DNA of 64,000 nt, from assembly GCF_000247815.1 (NCBI RefSeq), contig NC_021678.1, forward strand, positions 30,853,749 through 30,917,748. The letters are read 5' to 3'. Origin of the DNA: Ficedula albicollis. Its lineage: Eukaryota > Chordata > Aves > Passeriformes > Muscicapidae. The first letter of the stretch is position 1. Every line of letters starts with the position of its first letter. Shown piece after piece: positions 40,441 to 64,000 of this stretch. A program made the position numbers and the translations under genes. The notes beneath the pieces were generated by a model, which did not search any database, was not told the DNA's origin, and worked only from the letters and a program-made list of their open reading frames with translations.

Positions 40441-43400
40441 TCTAACTTTCCTGTTCACAAGAAAAAATCCCAAACCAAATACATCAATAAATATGTTTGT
40501 TTCTTGTACTTAATATGTCATTAAATGCCCCGTGCAAATTTTGACTGAAAAAATAAAATCATAAACAGAGATGATAAAAAGCAAGGTCCATTACTTTTTC
40601 TATTTCTGTGCTATGAGACTGCAGAATAATGAATGGAACATTGTGTCAGAGAGAATCCAGTATGTATTCTAGTCAGATACTGTTCAGGTGTGGCAAGACA
40701 ATCTAGCTTCCTAAAAAAGTGCTAAAATTAACCCTACCTTGCTTGTGCCCAAAGAAGTCCAACTACATGTGCTATTAGTGTATAGCTATCATAAAAATAA
40801 ATTAGCCAGTCTGCATTTTCAGGTTAATCTTCAATTTAATAATTGAATCAGTAATTACTATAAGTTAATATAATTAGGTGCTAACACTTAATTGAGAATT
40901 ATTTATTCAAGAATCTTCACTATTGTAGCATTTTTTATAGCTCTAAATGATTCTGAGTAATGGACTGCATCAAATAAGCTTAATCAGAAACTGAATGGAC
41001 ATTTCTTGGAGTCTTGCATTTTGAACTGCTCTTTATCATTCAGGTTTTTGTAGAAACAAAAGTAAAAACGGTGGTTTTGGCAGTCCTTCTAATTCTACCC
41101 ATGGCTGAAGTGCCCCCTGAGCATTTTCAAAGGATTGAGCCAAATTATATTGCAGAGAGCCCTGCTGTGTCCAGCAGTTGTTGATGAACGTTCCAAGAAG
41201 ACCCTTTAAGTCTCTCAGAATAAGTGATTTGCGAACCTGATCAGTATCTGATGATTGCATGTGTGCTTCTACCTTTAGCCTCATATCCAAACATGGATTC
41301 ATAATGTGTTTGTTTCACAAAAAATGAGTCTTTATATCTTAGTATGTTGGTGCTATGGGTAACAAACCTGAATACACAGTGATGCAGTTTAAAGATTGTC
41401 TCAAAGATCAGTGAGATTTTCTCTCAGAGATTTTCTTTTATTTGGATTAAATTAATCCCTGCCAGTAATTTAATGAGGATACACCAGTTGAATTCTGGCT
41501 ATATCCTTGTTGTCTTTCTTTGAGTGAAGGTTCACTTTTTCTTTACCATATGGCTTGAACAAGTTACCTTTCTTCTGTGTACTTAAATTTGCCTGAGTTT
41601 GTCTCCTCCTTCTCTTTGCCTGCTGCACCAGTTGACTCATTCCAGTCTTGGCCAAAGCATAAATCAGTGTGGATCACAGGGGAGATTGGGCTTGAGTGTG
41701 AGCACGAGTCTGGAGCTAACATGACAACAGATTAAGAGAATATGTCTAACTTTGGCAGATAATACTCAATATGCAAAACTAAAGGAATATGGAATAATCA
41801 ACTTTTTACCTGAGTCCTACTATAAATCAGGTCAGTTGTATAGAAGGAAATACAAAAATTCAGAAGGCAACTTGTGTGTTATGTCCAAATTTTGCATTGC
41901 TGATTCAATGTATTCCAAACCAAGATGTGTCTTGGTGAGCAGTTCACAATAGTTTCATTTGCTGGTTCAGCAGAGAAAAAATGCATTTTTCAAAATGGTG
42001 TGAGAGTGTTGAGCTGACTCCCAGGGAAGTCAGTGTTAGTTGTGCTCTTAGATGTCTGTTTCCCACTTCATAAAGTACCAATGAAGGGCAGTAGGTTCAA
42101 CAGAACTTCAGAATTACTTTGATAAATTTGTCAGAGGGAAGAAATATTAAAATCTGTGTACTGTCTGTTTGCCTTTTTTCTTGAAATATAAATTAATTAT
42201 GACTATATAAAAACCTTTTACCATAGCTAATTAATCAGAATCTCCTAATAAACTATGTGTCGACAGCACTGTATGTCTAATTAACTTTTTCACTTCAGAA
42301 TTGTGCAGCTGTATAATGAAGAAAACATTACCTGATGAATTCTTTTATTTTATGATGATATCTCTAGAGACAGAAAAGACAGAGCAGCTTAAATGCCATC
42401 TTAAATTACATCTTGGCCTTGGCAGGCTTTCAGCTGGTTTTGATTTGCATGGAAACCATTTTTGTAAGACTCATATTCTCTGAAAAACAGAACTTAAAGC
42501 TATAACTAGAATAAATTATCTATAGCTATTTAGGGCTCTATTAAATCTAGATGGTAGGCACCCTTTTCACATGCAGAATGCAATGGAACAGCTTTTAATA
42601 CCCTGTCAGCCTGTTCTGTGAAAAGTCGATTGGGCAGGGAAGGTTTGATTTGGCTGGTTTTATTAAAATATCTTTTCTCTCCTTACACCATCATGAACCA
42701 CTCAGCCTAATTTAAACCAGGCAAATTCACCAATCTGTCTTGCATGTCTGTAGAAACAGCTTTTATTTTTTAAAGTGATGACATCTACCCATAACTGTTG
42801 GCATGCAAGCTCAAGACACAGTTATTCATACACTGCTGATAGGGAATTGTTCTTTCTATGATATACCAATATAGAGAGCACGTCCATGGATTAACTGCAT
42901 CCATGCCTCCCTCTTTGGATTGCATCATCCTCTCTGCAGCCAGGTGACTTATCCCCACGACACAGGGGAAGGGTCAAATCAAATCCCCTTAGACTCTTGT
43001 TAGTCCACCTTTTAAGTTTGTTATGCTTTCATAATTTAAAAAATGTTCACCTGCAGTACCACTGTGGAATGTAAGTCTCATCTCACCACGCAGGAGTTCC
43101 TAAGAAGGCCTCTTAGTACAGTAAAAATATGATTAGATCAAATCACATCATAATTTAATTATAATTATTTACTTAATAATTATTTACATCAGAGTTTAAC
43201 TTGATCTGTCTGAATTCAGTGCTCATTTACTGTGGTGCAGACCAGCTAACCCAAGAGAACTTCTTTGGGTATGTACTCATGAGAAAAAGGAAAAGTGTAT
43301 AAATAGTTAAAATATCTTAAAAGGAAATGGTCACAATATTTGCACTAAGTACTTCAAAAACTTAAAAAGAGAGTTGTTCTCTATTTCATCTGCTGTGCTT

Positions 43401-43679
43401 CCTGGAAATATCGATCTAGATCATGTTGTCAAATGTGCTTTAAAAGTAGGAAAGTCTTGTCTAAGCTTTGGATTTCCATCTGCCAAGTCTTTTCTCTGCA
43501 GATCTTTACAAAGTTATTGGGAGAAGTTGCAATAACACAAAGTGTTTTATTCTAGTGGTGCACAGAGGAAAAATAACCCTGAGACAGCACTAATTATAGT
43601 TCTGAAGTACTGACACTGAAGGATATGTACAGATGTACATACAGAAAAACTATGCAACTTAGTAGAGATAATCATATAC
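40441..43679. other. Intergenic DNA
   Basis: No gene recognised. 42170-42490 contains several TAATTA and one ATTTGCAT (octamer-like) motif and may be a conserved regulatory element. Confidence 0.6.
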
Positions 43680-44175
43680 TTTTTATACATCCTAATAAAA
43701 GCAATCTGAAAATGTGTACCTTAAGTTCAGATTTAGAGCATGTTAGAGAGTCAGCCAGTCTGACCTCCATGGTTAATGAATTCCATGAGGAGCGAGCAAA
43801 CACTAAAAATGCCCTGTAGCTCAATGTCTTCAGCCAAAAAGAACTAATCCAATTGACTGAGACCAAAGAAAACGACTGGGGATGTATGGTTCCAGAATGT
43901 CTCTGAGGTATTCAAACCCAAGTCAATTTAAGGACTTGTAAGTTAATAACTAGGACTTTACACATAATCCTGTACTTTACAGGTAGCCAGAGAAGGTTTT
44001 TTACAACCAGGGTAATGTGATTTTCATGCGTGGTGTCAGTCAGAATTTCAGCAGCTGAGTTCCAGACTAACTGAAGTTTCTTCATCAGTGCAGTAGCGAG
44101 GCCGACAAAATGCTGCCATGGAATTGCATTACCGAGTTCTAGAGTGGGCACAGCCATGCCAACCTGTATCAGCAA
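43680..44175 (-). mobile_element. Ancient LINE remnant (CR1/L2-like reverse transcriptase C-terminus)
   Basis: Minus-strand translation at 44080-43920 gives LQLVWNSAAEILTDTTHENH followed by ITLVVKNLLWLPVKYRIMCK, the well-known segment of L2/CR1-type LINE proteins. After a frameshift, 43850-43680 gives WNSLTMEVRLADSLTCSKSE then LKVHIF, the segment that follows in those proteins. Order and orientation agree. Broken by frame changes and not functional. Confidence 0.75.
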
Positions 44176-44814
44176 GGGCAGACTCCATGGGGCTTTCTCG
44201 GTGTTTTAAAACAGAAGGAAATAAACCTGCCAGAAACTAACTCAATATAGATACTAGAATACACAACAGCCTCAATTATTGCTTGCTATCTGGTCATTAA
44301 GTCTCACCAATCAAATATGTTAAACCAGTGCATTTTGAACCTTGAATCTATAGAAGTTGGGAGTCTGTATTACAACAAACTAGTCACATTTTTAGTACAT
44401 ATGTGTTAGCTGTGGCAGATGTGTACTGAGGGAGAGGGTGGGAAATGGTTTTCTGACAGAAAAAATGTCTGTGATAAAGGGTTGCTTTTTTCCTTTTCAT
44501 GTTCAAAAAAGTTAAACTGTTATTTCCAGACACTTGATTCCTGCTTTAGAATTGACTGAGTGAAGGATATCGTTTTCATCTTCAGTGGTTGTTGTTGTAA
44601 TGATGAGCTGTTTGTACCTTAACAGATGATAAATAGATACATAGACATTTAAGCATAGAGCCACCTGAGTTCATCTTTAAACTTGCCTCAGCAGATGAAA
44701 CTTGCTTTTCAATAGCTCTCCTCAGATATATTGCTGAAAGTTAAGATACGAGAATCAATCATTAGGGATGAAAGCGCTGGGTATTTATCGGAGAAAGGGT
44801 TATTAAAAGAAGAT

Positions 44815-44950
44815 CAGCAATGGTTTTACCAAGAATAAATCCTGTCAGACAGAATATGACCGAGTTCTTTGAAGGAATGACAAAAGAAATAAATGATGGG
44901 AACGTGGTGGACATAATTTATGTAGACTTCAGTCAGGGGTGTAGCCAGCA
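44815..44950 (+). mobile_element. LINE reverse transcriptase fragment (CR1/L3-like)
   Basis: Plus-strand translation with one frameshift reads NKSCQTE and then FEGMTKEINDGNVVDIIYVD then FSQ, matching the catalytic-motif-A region (IIYVDFSKAFD type) of CR1-clade reverse transcriptases. Short, decayed, and opposite in orientation to the remnant at 43.7-44.2 kb. Confidence 0.7.
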
Positions 44951-60159
<15,209 letters not shown>

Positions 60160-60480
60160 GATCACAGAATCACAGGACTGTCAGGGCTGCAAGAAACTCA
60201 AGACCATCTAGTCCAGCTGTAAGCCAAGCACCATGATAATCACCCCTAAATCATATCCCCCCAAAATCCTAAAATCTTCCTTTGGGTCTTAGCATCCATT
60301 TCTAAGAAGATGCAAAAGCCCCCATGAACAATAGCTCAAGGAGGAAAGTTTTCCCATCCTTATTTTGGGGTTCTGGATAGTCCAGTTTCTGCTGAGCCAT
60401 TGATACGTTCCCATGCACTGTGGGTAAAAAAGTTTTGATGCTCATGCAAGCTCTCCAGCACTACACACAGCTCAAACCTT
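60160..60480 (-). mobile_element. CR1-like LINE 3' fragment
   Basis: The + strand begins ATCACAGAATCACAGGACTG then GGGCTGCAAGAAACTCAAG and CCATCTAGTCCAGCTG, the antisense of a CR1 3' end. The later half (to ~60470) is more diverged. Confidence 0.7.
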
Positions 60481-60855
60481 AAGTCTTTTTCTTCTTCTTT
60501 TTTTTTTAAGTAGCAAGTAATGAGAATGGTGATCTAAAAATTAAAATGGTAATTAGCTTTTAGCATAATGAAAAGAGCTTGTACAGGCAAGAAAAAGCAT
60601 TTGTGGGTCTCTGAGTCACATTACTCCCCAAATACAAAAGCAGATGTTAGCCGTGGCTGGAATGAGGCATATTGGCTTGTTTCATTTTGCACAAGACATA
60701 GTCATGTCACACAGGAAGAGGATACCCTCATGTCTCTACCCTCATATTCTAGTGTTATTATCCATAGCTTTGTTAATTTGGGGCTGAGAAATCATTATAC
60801 TCATTTTGGATTGATTGTATTTTCCTGTGTTCACACATCCTTATTATCTTTCCAT

Positions 60856-60952
60856 CGAATCATAGACTGATTTTGGTTGGAAGAGGCCTTAAAGATCATC
60901 CAGTTCCTACCCCCTGCCACAAGCAGGGGCATTTTCCACTGGAAGGTACATT
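60856..60952 (-). mobile_element. CR1 LINE 3' end fragment
   Basis: The + strand reads GAATCATAGACTGATTTTGG, TTGGAAGAGGCCTTAAAGAT, CATCCAGTTCCTACCCCCTG and CCACAAGCAGGGGCATTTTC, nearly the classic antisense CR1 terminus. About 100 bp, 5'-truncated as most CR1 copies are. Confidence 0.85.
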
Positions 60953-61130
60953 TCAAAATGTACCAGTACAGAGTGATGAACAGTCAATGATTTAGGAGTC
61001 AAATAAAAAACTAAGGCAGTTTAAATCTGCCAAAAATAATGTCATTGTTATGTGCCACAAATTATACCTGGAGTAATTCAGGTGAGATTCAATGAAATTG
61101 CTCCAAATTAAAAATAAATACATTATCTTG

Positions 61131-63835
61131 ATCTTTCTCAGCCTCAGTGGGTGTAGACAAGAGAAATACTGTTTTGAGGAGAGAATGAAACTGATTTTTG
61201 TTGAGTAACTTGGTTGGTTTTTTTGGATGAATATGTAGCATTTTGCAAATCTTGCAATTATCCAAGTACAACAATGAAGCTTCTCTCTGTAGCAAAGACA
61301 CCTAAGAACATAAAAGAGTTTGGAAGAACATACAAAAACATAGAAGTTTTAAGCTTGACCTGATAAACAACTCATTAGTAACTGTAGCTAGAGTCTGCTC
61401 CTCACTGTTGGCTGAATTGATGAGTTGAATAGATGTCCAGGGTTTTTTTCATATGAAATAAGAGTATATTTCATTTGTGGGGGAAAAAAGAAAAAAAAAA
61501 GCATCATTCAGAAGAAGAGACTGTTCTTGAAATAATTTTCTTTCTTTTAACATTTACAGAACATTCATCTATTTGAAGTCTGGCTCACAAATATAACAGG
61601 TTTTATCTCAGAGGCATGAAAAAATGTGGTAAATATAAAAAAAAGAAGAGAAAAAACATATAAAGACTGAACAAGCAAAACAAAATATATTTTAAACTGT
61701 TTCCAAGTGTTTTGAGTTGTTTAGGCAGAGGCGGTACCTACATTTGGGGTCTAGTGGAGTGTCAGGGATATTTACTGGATATCTTTTCTTTTTCTCTGAT
61801 TTTTTCTATGAGCATAATTTGAACCTACCTCATTAAACAAACATATATTCTCACAAACATTCCTTTTGCATTTCATGGCTGTGGCTTATCATTCTTCATA
61901 TTTTTTGGCTCGCTACTCTATTGACTTCTTAAAAAGTCAGAAAAGTTTGAAAAAGAAAAAGTCTTGCTCTCGCTAAACTACTTTGAGAAACTCAGTGTGA
62001 GTTTTCAAAAGTGTTGGTATAGAGAAAACACCCAATTTGCATGCTGTGTCTAAGGGATTTGTGAGATTAATTTCCTTGTTCAGCTTTGAAAATCCTGCCT
62101 TGAAGACTCAATCTCACAGTTCAGTACAGAGAAGGGGAAGGTCACAGATGGTACCTGTGTCACCAGAGCAGTCGAGTTCCCTGAAATGGCTCTTGGAGCA
62201 GATCTTGCTGAACCACCCCGTTCCTGAACCCCCTTGGCAGGCAGCTGGGAGATTTAACAGCTCAGCAGGGAATTTTGCTCCTAAACCCTTGACTGAGATT
62301 CATCACCTAATGAATATGGGGCTTTATCCTCCCTATCCAGCCCAATTGTGGATGTGCTTATGAATAATTTTTAACATACTGGACATGGCTCTCCTGCCAA
62401 CCCATACTTGCAAGCTACGTCTGTAACTTCTGTGTTTTTTGGTTTATCTCTGGCTCTCCTGCCAACCCATACTTGCAAGCTATGTTTGTAACTTCTGTGT
62501 TTTTTGGTTTATCTAATCTTTCTCAGCCTCAGTGGGTGTAGACAAGAGAAATACTGTTTTGAGGAGAGAATGAAACTGATTTTTGTTGAGTAACTTGGTT
62601 GGTTTTTTTGGATGAATATGTAGCATTTTGCAAATCTTGCAATTATCCAAGTACAACAATGAAGCTTCTCTCTGTAGCAAAGACACCTAAGAACATAAAA
62701 GAGTTTGGAAGAACATACAAAAACATAGAAGTTTTAAGCTTGACCTGATAAACAACTCATTAGTAACTGTAGCTAGAGTCTGCTCCTCACTGTTGGCTGA
62801 ATTGATGAGTTGAATAGATGTCCAGGGTTTTTTTCATATGAAATAAGAGTATATTTCATTTGTGGGGGAAAAAAGAAAAAAAAAAGCATCATTCAGAAGA
62901 AGAGACTGTTCTTGAAATAATTTTCTTTCTTTTAACATTTACAGAACATTCATCTATTTGAAGTCTGGCTCACAAATATAACAGGTTTTATCTCAGAGGC
63001 ATGAAAAAATGTGGTAAATATAAAAAAAAGAAGAGAAAAAACATATAAAGACTGAACAAGCAAAACAAAATATATTTTAAACTGTTTCCAAGTGTTTTGA
63101 GTTGTTTAGGCAGAGGCGGTACCTACATTTGGGGTCTAGTGGAGTGTCAGGGATATTTACTGGATATCTTTTCTTTTTCTCTGATTTTTTCTATGAGCAT
63201 AATTTGAACCTACCTCATTAAACAAACATATATTCTCACAAACATTCCTTTTGCATTTCATGGCTGTGGCTTATCATTCTTCATATTTTTTGGCTCGCTA
63301 CTCTATTGACTTCTTAAAAAGTCAGAAAAGTTTGAAAAAGAAAAAGTCTTGCTCTCGCCAAACTACTTTGAGAAACTCAGTGTGAGTTTTCAAAAGTGTT
63401 GGTATAGAGAAAACACCCAATTTGCATGCTGTGTCTAAGGGATTTGTGAGATTAATTTCCTTGTTCAGCTTTGAAAATCCTGCCTTGAAGACTCAATCTC
63501 ACAGTTCAGTACAGAGAAGGGGAAGGTCACAGGTGGTACCTGTGTCACCAGAGCAGTCGAGTTCCCTGAAATGGCTCTTGGAGCAGATCTTGCTGAACCA
63601 CCCCTTTCCTGAACCCCCTTGGCAGGCAGCTGGGAGATTTAACAGCTCAGCAGGGAATTTTGCTCCTAAACCCTTGACTGAAATTCATCACCTAATGAAT
63701 ATGGGGCTTTATCCTCCCTATCCAGCCCAATTGTGGATGTGCTTATGAATAATTTTTAACATACTGGACATGGCTCTCCTGCCAACCCATACTTGCAAGC
63801 TACGTCTGTAACTTCTGTGTTTTTTGGTTTATCTC
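61131..63835. repeat. 1,385-bp tandem duplication
   Basis: First unit 61131-62515, second 62516-63835. The copies differ at only a handful of positions that I could spot (for example 62154/63539, 62220/63605). The second unit is ~65 bp shorter because the first holds an extra internal repeat at its end. Each copy carries the same 108-codon ORF (62037-62363, 63422-63748), which I do not recognise and do not consider coding. No LTR ends or target-site duplication are evident. Confidence 0.95.
62386..62515. repeat. 65-bp tandem duplication nested in the 1,385-bp unit
   Basis: TGGCTCTCCTGCCAACCCAT at 62386 and 62451. The second large unit has only one copy (63771-63835), so the two duplication events differ in time or the small one sits at the breakpoint. 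Confidence 0.92.
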
Positions 63836-64000
63836 ATGAGTAAAAGAAAATGACCCTCAGAAGCCTGTAGTGCCAACCTGCCCATGTGAGGCTATTTGTG
63901 CAAATGAGGTTTTCAGGAAGGGGGGTAAACACTAACTCTTCCAAACAGGTTTACAAAAGAGATACAGTGCACCATATTATCTAACCGAGCTCTGGCTTTT

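Noticed and set aside
62037..63748. 108-codon ORF present twice
   Set aside because: Conserved only because the 1,385-bp unit was duplicated recently; no domain, no splice or promoter context, and the differences between copies include replacements.

Overview
The window looks like avian nuclear DNA, most likely a passerine or other neognath bird. It is AT-rich and sparsely coding, it has one multi-exon vertebrate gene with GT-AG introns, and its recognisable transposons are CR1-type LINE fragments, the usual bird family. No bacterial, organellar or viral gene organisation is visible.

The one gene that can be identified with confidence is FAM204A (human C10orf84 orthologue) on the minus strand, about 10.7-28.3 kb. 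I assembled it exon by exon. It has a non-coding exon 1 in a CpG island at ~28.2 kb, coding exons at 27.25-27.03, 26.12-26.03, 25.50-25.47, 24.84-24.74 or 24.42-24.32, 22.74-22.65 and 11.51-11.41 kb, and a last coding exon with the stop at 11.00 kb. The joined frame is 232 codons, essentially the length I remember for the human protein. From general knowledge of the human locus, RAB11FIP2 should lie to the left and PRLHR to the right. Neither is in the window, and the 33-64 kb side looks like the gene-poor interval expected there.

Layout. 1-10.7 kb: non-coding, with several short tandem duplications and a 71-bp poly-C tract. 10.7-28.3 kb: FAM204A, with a 201-bp poly-C tract in its 11-kb intron, a 424-bp tandem duplication that copies coding exon 5, and a duplicated GC-rich block with two 75-bp poly-C tracts just inside intron 1. 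28.4-28.8 kb: a CR1 fragment beside the promoter. 28.8-61 kb: mostly intergenic, with one unrecognised but well-formed candidate coding exon at 33.08-33.33 kb, decayed LINE pieces at 40.2, 43.7-44.2, 44.8, 60.2 and 60.9 kb, and a 571-bp uninterrupted poly-C tract at 55 kb. 61.1-63.8 kb: a 1,385-bp tandem duplication.

The points most worth checking are the exon-5 duplication, where exactly one copy must be spliced in to keep the frame; the series of long C homopolymers, all with C on the + strand; the exact TISU element that opens a short upstream ORF; and the high density of near-identical tandem duplications. Some of the duplications and homopolymer lengths may be assembly artefacts, and raw reads would decide.
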